Source: M3007 sp043764095 | GTDB taxonomy: Bacteria > Bacteroidota > Bacteroidia > Chitinophagales > Saprospiraceae | Length of the DNA stretch: 64,000 nucleotides | NCBI GenBank assembly: GCA_043764095.1 | Contig: JAYUKX010000056.1 | Location: 62,001-126,000, forward strand | Reading direction: 5' to 3' | In this document: in pieces, positions 16,036 through 25,380 of the stretch | Numbering within the stretch: position 1 is the stretch's first letter | Layout of the letters: each line of letters opens with the position of its first letter | Notes under the pieces: model-generated | Seen by the model: the letters and a program-made list of their open reading frames with translations, nothing else | What the model was told of the DNA's origin: nothing | The model's database searches: none | Program-made: the position numbers and the translations under genes

Positions 16036-16884
16036 ATGATTCAATGTAAAGCCTCCGTTTTTGACGATATTGAAAACATTTTTTACAACGCATCACAAGG
16101 CAGCCGCAATCCCGAACATTCGAGTATCGCTTATTTGAAAACCGATAATTCTTTTGAAATGTTAGGCACTAAAAATGGCGAAGTAGAAGCCAATCGCAAT
16201 CAAACGCGCTATAAATACTCGCCTGCACACCAAGACGTGGCAGTTTGTTGCAATCCAAATGCAGGAAAAATTACACCTTATTTTGTGCAATCTGCTTGGA
16301 TGAAAGAGGGCGAAAATACTTTTGTAGCCACGCTTTTATGTCCCAATATTTTGGAAACAACCGTAAAAAACACACCCCTCCGCATAGAAATGGCTACGAC
16401 ATATCCTTACGAAAACCGTGTTGTTTTTAACATAAAAACAGGTCAACCTACGGCATTTGTTATAAAAATAAGAAAACCAAATTGGGTTACAAAAATTAAA
16501 ACAAAAGAAAAGTATCGCATTGAAGATCAATATATTGTAATTGAAAGAACGTTTTCAAGAGCCGATAAAATAGACATCAACTTTGTGGCCAATGTTGAAG
16601 TAAAAGAAGATTTGAACAAGGAAAAATATTTCACTTATGGCGCATTGATGTATGCAAAACCAATGGCCGCCACCGAGCAAAAAGGAAAAGCATACGCCGT
16701 AGGTTTCAACGATTGGATGTATGCTTCTACAGATACCACACTATATAATTTTATTGCAGCGCACAAAGCCCGTTATAAAAAAGGAAAAATATATGTCCGC
16801 TTGCAAAACCAAAGTAATCAGCAAATGGAAAAGTTGGAATTGATACCTTTTGGAAAAATGATTTTAAGGCAAGTTAGTTTTTAA
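16036..16884 (+). pseudogene. C-terminal half of a GH127-like (DUF1680) protein
   Basis: 282 codons corresponding to the later part of beta-L-arabinofuranosidase-like DUF1680 proteins (usually about 600 residues or more). The zinc-site motif HQDVAVCCNPN and the following beta-sandwich (IRKPNWVTK, end FGKMILRQVSF) are present. The (alpha/alpha)6 N-terminal half, with the Glu and first Cys ligand of the active site, is missing. The frame starts 4 bp after the PhyH stop, so it may be translated but should be catalytically dead. Truncation rather than a new short family is the simpler reading. Confidence 0.7.
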
Positions 16885-16885
16885 C

Positions 16886-17205
16886 ATGAGCGATAAATCC
16901 AATTTTTTTTTAGCAAAGTACCAGATAGCCCTATCATTAGTGCACCTGTTTTTTGTATAGTAGAAGCCAAAAATGACAACCTTGAAAAAGGCGTTGCACA
17001 ATGTATCGCTGAAATGTACGCGGCAAGATTGTTCAATAACAACCAAAAAAAACCTATTGACGTCATATATGGTAGTGTAACGACTGGTTATCAGTGGCAA
17101 TTCTTAAAATTGGAAGGACAAACAGTTTTGCAGGACATCTCTATTTTTTCCATTAATGAACTACCAAAAATCTTAGGGATACTTCAATTTATAGTGGAAC
17201 AATAG
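16886..17205 (+). pseudogene. Nuclease-like (E-x-K) protein fragment with a poly-T frameshift
   Basis: From ATG 16886 the frame reads MSDKSNFF and then fails after nine Ts; with ten Ts it would continue FSKVPDSPIISAPVFCIVEA (then KNDN) to the stop at 17203-17205. The intact frame includes CIAEMYAARLFN, YGSVTTGYQWQFLKLEG and LPKILGILQFIVE. This matches the second half of an uncharacterised family, widespread in Bacteroidota and cyanobacteria, with a PD-(D/E)XK-like VEAK core; the first ~80-100 residues are absent. A one-base slip in a homopolymer can also be an assembly error, but the missing N-terminus argues for decay. Confidence 0.6.
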
Positions 17206-17346
17206 ACTTTCTTTAATTTAGGCTGTTTCGCCCTAGAAAACTTATCATTTCTTTTTTACCTTAGCTTATGCTTTAAAAAGCACCCAAATTATCCGCTAAC
17301 AATACGATCAAACAAACTAAGCAATGCTAAATTCAAAACAATTACA

Positions 17347-17814
17347 ATGACTAGAAACTCATTTCTTGCCAATAGACTACGAGAGGTACTCCTCCATGGT
17401 AAATGGATCGCTAACACCAATTTTAAGGAACAAATACAGAGTATCACTTGGGAACAGGCCAATCAAAAAGTGGGCAACCTAAATACAATTGCTTTATTGA
17501 CTTTTCATATCAACTATTACCTGCAAGGGTTGTTGAATGTTTTTAATGGCGGTGCGCTCGAAATCAGGGACAAATACAGTTTTGATATGCCCGAAATCAA
17601 TGCTGAAAAAGACTGGAATGTATTAGTAACCAGTTTTTTAACTAATGCCGAACTATTTGCAGCCTACGTGGAACAGATGGAAGATAGTGCATTTGATCAG
17701 CCGTTTGTGGACGAAAAATATGGCACTTATTTAAGAAATATTGAAGGCGTAATCGAACATAGTTATTACCATCTAGGACAAGTTTCCTTATTAAAAAAGA
17801 TGGTTACGCAGTAG
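17347..17814 (+). CDS. DinB-family (DUF1572-like) protein
   Basis: 155 residues predicted as a four-helix bundle. Candidate metal ligands are His in LLTFHINYY (helix 2) and the pair in IEHSYYHLGQ (helix 4), the usual DinB/YfiT three-His pattern. Such proteins are metal-dependent thiol transferases or damage-inducible proteins of unknown substrate. It is monocistronic and converges with the SulP gene. Confidence 0.8.
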   Translation: MTRNSFLANRLREVLLHGKWIANTNFKEQIQSITWEQANQKVGNLNTIALLTFHINYYLQGLLNVFNGGALEIRDKYSFDMPEINAEKDWNVLVTSFLTNAELFAAYVEQMEDSAFDQPFVDEKYGTYLRNIEGVIEHSYYHLGQVSLLKKMVTQ

Positions 17815-17866
17815 AGGTTCTATTTCCATCGGCCCCAAGTATGGGTTATCTTCGTTGTAGAACCTC
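17814..17866. terminator. Hairpin between convergent dinB-like and SulP genes
   Basis: GAGGTTCTA (17814-17822) pairs with TAGAACCTC (17858-17866). It overlaps the end of the DinB-type gene and lies 27 bp from the SulP gene's stop. T-tracts are poor on both sides, so termination is only inferred from position. Confidence 0.5.
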
Positions 17867-17892
17867 CATTCTCGTTCGTCAATAACTATTTT

Positions 17893-20052
17893 TTATTCAT
17901 AAAAATTCACTTTACCCGTTTCTACATCATAAAGCCCGCCTACTATTTTAATTTTTCCCACCTTTTCAAGTTCACAAATCAGCGTACTCTCTTGCCTTAT
18001 TCTTTCTATGGTACAAAATACGTTTTGTTCGGCCACTTTATCTACAAATACGCTATTTGAGCCATTTCTGTACTCAATCACTGTTTTTTCGTTTTCAATA
18101 GCAGGTTTTACTTTTTCTAAAAGTGAGGTCAAGTTACCAAGTTTTACATGATTACATGCGCCAATGATCGCGCCGCATTTGGTGTGTCCTAGTACAACGA
18201 TTAGTTTTACCCCAATTTCGTGTACCCCAAATTCCATACTACCCAATATATCTTGGTTCAAAATATTCCCCGCAATTCGAACACTAAAAATATCACCAAG
18301 CCCCAAGTCGAAAATATGCTCGGTAGTCGTTCTGCTATCAATACAACTCAAAACAATCGCAAAAGGATTCTGCCCAAACGACGTTGCGTTCAACTGGTGT
18401 TTTAAGTATTTTTCAGACGAATTTCCACTTACAAAACGTTCGTTTCCAACTTTCAAAATATTCAAAATGACTTCGGCAGTTAGTTTTTGTTGGCCCGCTT
18501 TATCCAACACATTCACAAACTGTATATGGTCGTCTAATTTGTAGATTTCCTTGAGTCCAAGAATATTTAATTTAATATTTTTTTCTTTTGAAACAGTCGT
18601 TTTGAAATCATTTATTATTTCTAATACGTCATTATCAATAAAGTCGGAATAAGTGGCATCAATAATTACTTTTGAGTTTTGGGGTACGCTCCATAAAGTA
18701 TCTTTGATCGATGCCTTATTCAAAAAAGATACTTGGTTGGGCAACTCCAATCGCATCGTTTCATCTTCGTGCATTGTTTCTTTTTGTAGCACAAATGGAT
18801 TTAAGAAATTGCTTTTTAAAATATAAAAAATACTAATCGCCAAGCCAATTAAAACACCAAGCAGCAAATCGGTAAATACAATAGCCAAAATAGTGGCAAT
18901 AAATGGAATAAATTGATCTTGCCCTTTGCTGTACATCTCTTTAAACAGCGAAACTTTTGCCAATTTGTAACCCGTGAATATCAAAATACACGCCAATGAA
19001 GCCAAAGGAATCAAATTTATGATAGGGCTTAGCACAACAATACTGCACAATAAAAATACACCGTGTAGAATAGCAGACAACTTGGATTCGGCACCAGCAT
19101 TAATATTTACTGAACTCCTAACAATGACAGAAGTGATTGGGATACCACCCACCATACCTGAAAACATATTGCCAATTCCTTGTGCTATTAGTTCTCTATT
19201 GGGAGATGCTTGCCTTTTACGAGGGTCAATATTCTCCACAGCCTCCAAATTGAGTAAGGTTTCCAAAGAAGCAATGATCGCAATCGTAAACGCTACAAAC
19301 CAAACCTGCACATTACCTATACTACCAAAGTTGGGTAATGTAACCATAGAACTTATACCCTCAAATTTTGGAATATTCACTAAATGCTCCGTTGCAATGG
19401 CTATACCGGGAAACATATTTTGAAATAAGGCATTGAGTACTACCCCAAGGATAACGACAAATAAAGAGGCAGGAAATATCTTTACTTTTTTCATCGGTGT
19501 TTTATCCCAGTATATTAATACCAAAAGAGAAATGACTGAGATGATAATTGCGCCCCAAGAGAAAAAATTAAAGATATTCAATAACTCCGAAAACGTATTT
19601 TCGCCATCTTTTTGAAAAAAGGTAAAGTCATCTTCTGTATCTCGGTCAAAACCAACAGCATGAGGGATTTGTTTAAGTATCAGGATAATACCGATCGCCG
19701 CCAATAATCCTTTAATTACATTGGATGGGATATAGTTGGCGATAAACCCAGATTTTGCGATACCGGCAATCAATTGGATGGCTCCAGCAATCACTACGGC
19801 TAATAAAAACGTATCAAAACTACCTAATTGAGTAATTGATGATAGCACTACCGCTGCTAATCCCGCGGCAGGGCCACTGACGCTTGCATGCGATTGGCTC
19901 ATAGCCCCAACGACTAATCCACCAATTATTCCAGCAATTATTCCTGATAATAAAGGTGCGCCACTCGCTAATGCAACACCCAAACATAAAGGAAGGGCTA
20001 CTAAAAACACAACTATACTAGCCGGTAAATCATTCTTAACTGTTGAAAACAT
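17893..20052 (-). CDS. SulP anion transporter fused to beta-carbonic anhydrase
   Basis: 719 residues. The SulP/SLC26 membrane domain covers about 1-410 (PASIVVFLVALPLCLGVALA; SHASVSGPAAGLAAVV), a STAS-like region spans ~430-520, and a beta-carbonic anhydrase covers ~535-719. Zinc ligands and the Asp-Arg dyad are Cys570, Asp572, Arg574 (CIDSR), His623 and Cys626 (GHTKCGA). The fusion couples CO2/bicarbonate interconversion to transport, so bicarbonate is the probable substrate. Both halves look complete. It is a single-gene unit. Confidence 0.93.
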   Translation of the reverse strand: MFSTVKNDLPASIVVFLVALPLCLGVALASGAPLLSGIIAGIIGGLVVGAMSQSHASVSGPAAGLAAVVLSSITQLGSFDTFLLAVVIAGAIQLIAGIAKSGFIANYIPSNVIKGLLAAIGIILILKQIPHAVGFDRDTEDDFTFFQKDGENTFSELLNIFNFFSWGAIIISVISLLVLIYWDKTPMKKVKIFPASLFVVILGVVLNALFQNMFPGIAIATEHLVNIPKFEGISSMVTLPNFGSIGNVQVWFVAFTIAIIASLETLLNLEAVENIDPRKRQASPNRELIAQGIGNMFSGMVGGIPITSVIVRSSVNINAGAESKLSAILHGVFLLCSIVVLSPIINLIPLASLACILIFTGYKLAKVSLFKEMYSKGQDQFIPFIATILAIVFTDLLLGVLIGLAISIFYILKSNFLNPFVLQKETMHEDETMRLELPNQVSFLNKASIKDTLWSVPQNSKVIIDATYSDFIDNDVLEIINDFKTTVSKEKNIKLNILGLKEIYKLDDHIQFVNVLDKAGQQKLTAEVILNILKVGNERFVSGNSSEKYLKHQLNATSFGQNPFAIVLSCIDSRTTTEHIFDLGLGDIFSVRIAGNILNQDILGSMEFGVHEIGVKLIVVLGHTKCGAIIGACNHVKLGNLTSLLEKVKPAIENEKTVIEYRNGSNSVFVDKVAEQNVFCTIERIRQESTLICELEKVGKIKIVGGLYDVETGKVNFYE

Positions 20053-20236
20053 GTTTGATTTTTTTAAATTATGTCAACGCTTTTGGTCTATTGACACAAC
20101 AGCATTAAAAGGATGTCATTCTTTGTATTATTTATAACAATTGCTCAAAAACTCGGTGCAATATCTGAAAGGTATCTGAATTAGACAAATAAAGCCATAT
20201 AAAGTTTATCAAGTCTTACTGCAATGGCTCAGAAAC

Positions 20237-21613
20237 TCACCTCACCTCCATCCGAATGCGCCGCTCCGGGGGCAAATAATTGTTCATACGGTTGGGCAAT
20301 ACCTTTATCCAACCCAATGCTAAGCCGCTATAAGTCACCATTGCCCAACCTTTAGGTGTATCGGACGCTACATCAAAAGTTTCTTTTTTTAGGAAGGTGA
20401 GCGCTTGTTCTCTGTCCAATTCCACCCGATTTATCGTGGCTGCCACCATATTGCTCAAGGCCAAACTGTGGGCAGGAATCAAATCATCGCCTTTGAGTGC
20501 ACCGATAAAACAACCAAACCATTTGCTTTTAATATGTTTGTCAAAAAGCAACAATTCCTCCTCGCGTGCCGTAGGTAGTGCCAATACATCGCCCGAATGG
20601 GTTTGGTAAAAACTAAGACTATCGGCATCTTTTAACCAAGGCGTAATAACGGGTTTAAATCTTTTGGGCAGCGCCGTGATATGTATAAATCGCTCGCCAT
20701 GGCTTAGTTTCAATGGCCTTTGCTCCGTGTCTATTTTTTCAAAAGCGGCAATATAAAAACCCTCACCTTTGGTATGGTGCGGCATAAACCGGTACCCGAT
20801 ATCGCAGGTTAAAATGCCTTGATTTTCAATGTTTTGCAATTGAATAGCGCGGTAGTTTTCTGTTGGAAAATGCTGCTTCATCTGGTCTTCATTTTCCGAG
20901 CGATTAAAGGTACAAGTGCTATAAATCAGGAGTCCACCGGGAGCAAGTGCTTTTTTGGCAATGGCCAGTATTTGGCTTTGCCGCGTGGTACAAAGTTGTA
21001 CATTATCCAGCGACCATTCTTTTACGGCAATTGGGTCTTTGCGGAACATTCCTTCGCCGCTACAAGGGGCATCGATCAAAATAATATCGAACCATTCGGG
21101 CAGATTTTCAAAAGCGGCTACATCGGTACTGGTAACTGCGGCTTTGGAAATACCCCATTTCTCCAAATTTTCGCGCAGCACAGCCGCACGCGCTGGAATA
21201 ATCTCATTCGCCGTCAAAATGCCTTGTACCGCATCATTCAACAGCGTCGTTTTACCGCCGGGTGCAGCACACAAATCCAAGACTTTGAGGGGTTTATTGA
21301 GCCTGTTGGCTTGTTTCAATACCTCATAGACAAACATAGAGGAGGCTTCCTGTACATAATACGCACCTGCATGGAACAAGGGATCCAAGGTAAATACGGG
21401 GCGTTCTTTGAGGTAATACCCGTCTGGATGCCAGTTAATTGCGCCATCTGAAGGGGGTAAAAGGGATGGATCTGATGGTGTTTTGGCCGGATTAAGCCGG
21501 ATACTTACTGGCGTTGGGGTTTGTAATGCTGCTTCCAACAATTCCCATTCGGTATCGCCGAACTGACCACGTATTTGCCTTTCAAAAGGCTTTGGGAAAA
21601 AATCTTGTATCAT
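20237..21613 (-). CDS. RNA cytosine-C5 methyltransferase (RsmF/NSUN type)
   Basis: 458 residues. SAM-dependent RNA m5C methyltransferase: motif I VLDLCAAPGGKT, the conserved DAPCSGEGMFRKD with the motif IV Cys, and the catalytic motif VI Cys in LIYSTCTFNRSENE. The C-terminal ~170 residues are the RsmF-like extra domain ending in YLPPERRIRMEVR. It probably methylates 16S rRNA or tRNA; RsmF itself modifies C1407, but the target here is not certain. The GH16 gene ends 5' of it on the same strand with a 47-bp gap. Confidence 0.9.
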   Translation of the reverse strand: MIQDFFPKPFERQIRGQFGDTEWELLEAALQTPTPVSIRLNPAKTPSDPSLLPPSDGAINWHPDGYYLKERPVFTLDPLFHAGAYYVQEASSMFVYEVLKQANRLNKPLKVLDLCAAPGGKTTLLNDAVQGILTANEIIPARAAVLRENLEKWGISKAAVTSTDVAAFENLPEWFDIILIDAPCSGEGMFRKDPIAVKEWSLDNVQLCTTRQSQILAIAKKALAPGGLLIYSTCTFNRSENEDQMKQHFPTENYRAIQLQNIENQGILTCDIGYRFMPHHTKGEGFYIAAFEKIDTEQRPLKLSHGERFIHITALPKRFKPVITPWLKDADSLSFYQTHSGDVLALPTAREEELLLFDKHIKSKWFGCFIGALKGDDLIPAHSLALSNMVAATINRVELDREQALTFLKKETFDVASDTPKGWAMVTYSGLALGWIKVLPNRMNNYLPPERRIRMEVR

Positions 21614-21660
21614 GTTGTAGCATCTAGTGATTTTAAAAGGTGCATTCTTAATACTTGGGA

Positions 21661-23643
21661 TTAGTTCCCCAGCACAATCCGTTGAGTAACAACTTTTGTC
21701 CCGTAATACACTTCCAGCCAGTACGTGCCATTAAGCCCGAACACCTTTTTTTTATCGTTGGGTAAATACGTACGAATGGGTTGCCCGAGGTTATTCACCA
21801 ATACGATTTTATCGTAAGTTTGATCTGATTTAATCTCAAAAAAGTCTTTTGCAGGATTAGGGAATACCACAAACGAAGCAGATTTCCATACAGCCGAACA
21901 AATATTACTGAACGAACTTTTACCATCTGTGTCCAATTGCTTTAGTCGGTAATACCCCGTACCTTCTAAGGGATTAACGTCCAAATAGCGGTATTCTTGG
22001 TTTGAATTACCTTGCTTTTTTGCGGCGATTGTTGCAATTTTATTAAAAAATATCCCATTTTCGCTACGTTCTAATTCAAAACCTTTATTGTCGCGTTCCA
22101 TAGCAGTAGTCCAATCCAACACGACACCATTATCCGTTGTCCGTGCTTGTAATCCGCTCAAATACTCCACTGGAAGCAGTACCGTGCGCCCTAAAATAAA
22201 ATTATCAAAGGTATAAACAGCGCCACTAAAACGCGCTAAGTCCATATTATACAGCAATTGAGGAACTCCAGCAGGCGCATTAAAAATAAGTGAAAACTCT
22301 TGCCAACTGGTGGTTGCCGTAAAATTGCTACTGGCGTAACTGTTATAATTCGTGGGGTGAATAAACGCAACCGAGAATAGCCGATTCATATCTGCTTTTG
22401 CCCAAAAACGTAAGGTATAAGACTGCCCCGCAATAACATCGGCGGTACGGGACAACTGCATATCCCAAGGATTAGCACCAGCCGCTGTACACGTCACTAC
22501 TGCGGCTTTTAACCCTTGCTGAACACCTGTGGTCGTAATGGCGACACTACCATTGGCGGTACCACTTTTTCGGAAAGTCCACTGCTGCAAATCTTGTTCA
22601 AAATCGGGGTTGTTCCAAATATTAGGCGATACCGTTACGGCCAATGAACGTGTAACCGTTCCGCATGAATTAGCAACTGTTGCCGAAACATTTCCACCTG
22701 TATTGCCCCAATTCACAGTAATCATATTGGTACCCTGCCCACTTACAATGGTCGCACCTGTGGGTACTGTCCAATTAAAGGTAGCCGCGGGAATATTGGC
22801 TATTTTGTATGTTTTTCCGGCTGTTCCTGGCTCTACCAATACTGGCCCAAGCACAATAAGGTCTTCCAATTTTTGGTAAATCCGTACCCAATCTACTTCC
22901 ATTGTTTGAGGAAATACCGTGGTAGCATTGGGAGCACCGGGCCAATTACCACCTACTGCAATATTTAAAAGGATATGAAAAGGTCGGTCAAATGGCCACG
23001 GATTAGCGCCTAACGATGCTTGGGTATTGGTATGATACAGCACATCATCGCAATAATGCCGAATAATACCGGGTTCCCATTCTACCTTAAAAGTATGGAA
23101 ATCATCAGCAAAAATACCCGTTGGTAGGTTGTAATTCCCCCCCGATGAAACTAAACCGCCATTATTAGAAGCGTGATCGGTACCATAAACACGGGCAGGT
23201 AGGTTACCGATGAGTTCCATCACATCTATTTCGCCGCTATAAGGCCAACCACCATAATAACTTTCTTCGGGAAGTGCCCAGAACGCTGGCCAAATTCCTT
23301 GGCCAGTAGGTAATTTTATTCTTGCCTCTAATTTACCATACGCAAAGGATATCTTATTTCTGGTCACCATACGCGCAGAGGTATAATTGCTCCCTGAATA
23401 ACTTTCCTCCAATGCCTTTATTTTTAAAGACCCATTCGCAACCGCAGCATTTTCGACGCGGCTGGTATAGTATTGTAATTCGTTGTTGCCCCAGCCGCCA
23501 GCACCTATATCGTAGCCCCAATTGGCCGTATTAACTGTAGCACCTGTAAATTCGTCTTCCCATACCAAGTTCCAGCACTGGGCTGTAAGGGACGATAAGG
23601 CCGTGAACGAAGTAAAAAGCAGTGTGATGATGTGTTTATTCAT
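21661..23643 (-). CDS. Secreted GH16 endo-beta-glucanase with T9SS sorting domain
   Basis: 660 residues. A signal peptide (MNKHIITLLFTSFTALSSLTA) is followed by the GH16 catalytic domain (~23-257) with GEIDVMEL, giving nucleophile Glu138, Asp140 and acid/base Glu143. An Ig/PKD-like module (~265-345), a CBM4_9-like jelly roll (~345-485) and a ~75-residue T9SS type A domain (VVFPNPAKDFFEIKS...) follow. The WPAFWALP and ADDFHTFKVEWEP motifs favour laminarinase or licheninase activity. The protein should be secreted by T9SS to digest beta-1,3(4)-glucans outside the cell. Confidence 0.93.
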   Translation of the reverse strand: MNKHIITLLFTSFTALSSLTAQCWNLVWEDEFTGATVNTANWGYDIGAGGWGNNELQYYTSRVENAAVANGSLKIKALEESYSGSNYTSARMVTRNKISFAYGKLEARIKLPTGQGIWPAFWALPEESYYGGWPYSGEIDVMELIGNLPARVYGTDHASNNGGLVSSGGNYNLPTGIFADDFHTFKVEWEPGIIRHYCDDVLYHTNTQASLGANPWPFDRPFHILLNIAVGGNWPGAPNATTVFPQTMEVDWVRIYQKLEDLIVLGPVLVEPGTAGKTYKIANIPAATFNWTVPTGATIVSGQGTNMITVNWGNTGGNVSATVANSCGTVTRSLAVTVSPNIWNNPDFEQDLQQWTFRKSGTANGSVAITTTGVQQGLKAAVVTCTAAGANPWDMQLSRTADVIAGQSYTLRFWAKADMNRLFSVAFIHPTNYNSYASSNFTATTSWQEFSLIFNAPAGVPQLLYNMDLARFSGAVYTFDNFILGRTVLLPVEYLSGLQARTTDNGVVLDWTTAMERDNKGFELERSENGIFFNKIATIAAKKQGNSNQEYRYLDVNPLEGTGYYRLKQLDTDGKSSFSNICSAVWKSASFVVFPNPAKDFFEIKSDQTYDKIVLVNNLGQPIRTYLPNDKKKVFGLNGTYWLEVYYGTKVVTQRIVLGN

Positions 23644-23775
23644 TGTTGTTAGTATTTTTTATGATTTTGACACGCTTTTGTGAACTAAAAACAAGCGAAG
23701 CGTTACTCTACGTTTTTGTGGACTGTTGTGTACTTTTGTGGTAGAAAAAAGTGTACGCCACATTATTATCCCTAC

Positions 23776-24585
23776 CTATTTCGATCGAGTCCAAGACACC
23801 ATTGCCGCAGGCGTAAAACCCAAAACAGGATGCCATTCTGAGCCAAAATCGAGGTGAAGGCCGTTTTTTAGCGCAAAACCTGCACCAAACGACGTTCGAG
23901 CGGGGTAACTACGGACACCCAAGCGCAAACGCACCAAAGAAATGGGTCTGTATTCTACCCCCGCTTTTATCTGCGCAGGCCTCTCCAAATCTTTAGCGAT
24001 TTCGGTGCTGATTAAAAACAGATCAGACGGCCGCCAAACTCCTCCAATTTTTAAAATATTGGCAATGGTTTCGCCTGCTACGCGCTGTGGAGCAGGGTTT
24101 TGAATCGTAGCACCGATTGTAAAACGCGGCAAAACGCGGGCTGTAATGCCTACTAAAAAGGTCAGTGCTGATCTACTGCCGTATTCATCAGCGGATACAC
24201 GCATACCTTGAATACCGCCGCCTAAAGCAAATTTTTCGCTGAGTTTGCGCCCATAACTCAACTGAGCGCGTTGTTCGGCATAACCTTCGATACCAGAATG
24301 CAGGATATCCAAACTAAAACCGCTGCGTTGTTGTACGCTTTTGATGACTTGAAACCCGTGTGATTGCCATCCGGAAATGCTATAAGGCACTGCTGAATAG
24401 GCAAAAATGCCTATTTGTGGTGCGTATCCCAATTGCGCAGGATTGGTAACACCATTAATAGGTTGCTGCAAACCCACTGTTGCACTGCCCATTGCTAGGT
24501 TGGCGGCATTTTCAAAAGGAGTCATAAATACCTGCGCCTGCAATGGAATAGCGATCAAAAGCAGTAAAAAAGCGAAATATCTCAT
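23776..24585 (-). CDS. PorV/PorQ-like outer-membrane barrel protein
   Basis: 269 residues with signal peptide MRYFAFLLLLIAIPLQA. Motifs NLAMGSATVGLQQPINGVTN and GYAPQIGIFAYSAVPYSISG resemble the start of PorV/PorQ/UPF0164 barrels, which shuttle T9SS cargo. The C-terminal half is regular beta-strands (LRLGVRSYPARTSFGAGFAL, GLHLDFGSEWHP). The uridine kinase gene upstream overlaps its start by 4 nt, so they are translationally coupled. T9SS function is plausible but not proven. Confidence 0.65.
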   Translation of the reverse strand: MRYFAFLLLLIAIPLQAQVFMTPFENAANLAMGSATVGLQQPINGVTNPAQLGYAPQIGIFAYSAVPYSISGWQSHGFQVIKSVQQRSGFSLDILHSGIEGYAEQRAQLSYGRKLSEKFALGGGIQGMRVSADEYGSRSALTFLVGITARVLPRFTIGATIQNPAPQRVAGETIANILKIGGVWRPSDLFLISTEIAKDLERPAQIKAGVEYRPISLVRLRLGVRSYPARTSFGAGFALKNGLHLDFGSEWHPVLGFTPAAMVSWTRSK

Positions 24586-25232
24586 GCTTTTTGTAGTTTA
24601 GAAGATATAAATCCAGTAATTACATCCAGTCCCTGCTCAAAGTTGCGGTTATTATTGATCACAATATCTGCATCTTCTTGGTATGGCTCGATGTATTTTT
24701 CAAAAGAAGGGAGCACGTGGTGCTCGTATTTATACAATACATCTTCCAACGGATAATTACGCTCCACGCGGTCGCGGTAAATGCGCCGGATCACTTTAAG
24801 GTTCTCTTTAGCGCTAATAAAAACCTTGAGATTAAACATAGGTGCTATTTTTTTGTAGTGGAATACAAACAGTCCTTCTACAATAATAATAGGTGCTGAT
24901 TTAAAAACCAGTGTTTTGGGGGTCGCGTTCTCGTTATTGAACACGTATTCTTGTTTTTCCACTGTTCCGCCGTCCATTAATAATTGTAAATCTCGTCGGA
25001 AAGCCTTTTTGTCAAAGGATTTGGGCAAATCAAAATTTTTTTCGCCCTGTGTATCCTCGTGCTGCTCTTCGCGGGGCAGGTAATAGTCGTCCATAGAAAC
25101 GATACAAACCTGGTCGAGCGAAAACTGCTCGCGAATACGGCGAATAAAAGTAGATTTACCGGAACCGCTGCCGCCAGTAATGCCAATTAAGAAAGGTTGG
25201 TTTTTATGATGTTCTGATTTCGTGTCTTGCAT
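24582..25232 (-). CDS. udk: Uridine kinase
   Basis: 216 residues, P-loop kinase that phosphorylates uridine/cytidine to UMP/CMP. Walker A GITGGSGSGKST is at 18-29, the substrate-binding SMDDYYLP follows, then IIVEGLFVFHY and the lid region RRIYRDRVERNY. Length and motifs are normal. It diverges from a CNT nucleoside transporter 148 bp away, which would feed it: a salvage pair. A minus-strand TAGATTTG (25258-25265) can be its -7 element. Its stop overlaps the next gene's ATG. Confidence 0.93.
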   Translation of the reverse strand: MQDTKSEHHKNQPFLIGITGGSGSGKSTFIRRIREQFSLDQVCIVSMDDYYLPREEQHEDTQGEKNFDLPKSFDKKAFRRDLQLLMDGGTVEKQEYVFNNENATPKTLVFKSAPIIIVEGLFVFHYKKIAPMFNLKVFISAKENLKVIRRIYRDRVERNYPLEDVLYKYEHHVLPSFEKYIEPYQEDADIVINNNRNFEQGLDVITGFISSKLQKA

Positions 25233-25340
25233 TTCAATATTTTAATAAATAACGGAGCAAATCTACGTCAAGAAAAGAGAAATCTATTGGTCGCACATTA
25301 TTTTCTTGTTGTTGATGGTTGTCTTTAAAACATCTTCGCG

Positions 25341-25348
25341 TACTTTTG
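25341..25348 (+). promoter_or_regulatory. Promoter -7 element of the nucleoside transporter
   Basis: TACTTTTG, with a TTG 19 nt upstream (GGTTG at ~25317-25321), matches the Bacteroidota TTTG-N19-TAnnTTTG promoter and gives a short leader of about 27 nt. Confidence 0.55.
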
Positions 25349-25380
25349 GCCGCGAATAATCACTTTTATTTTATTTATTT

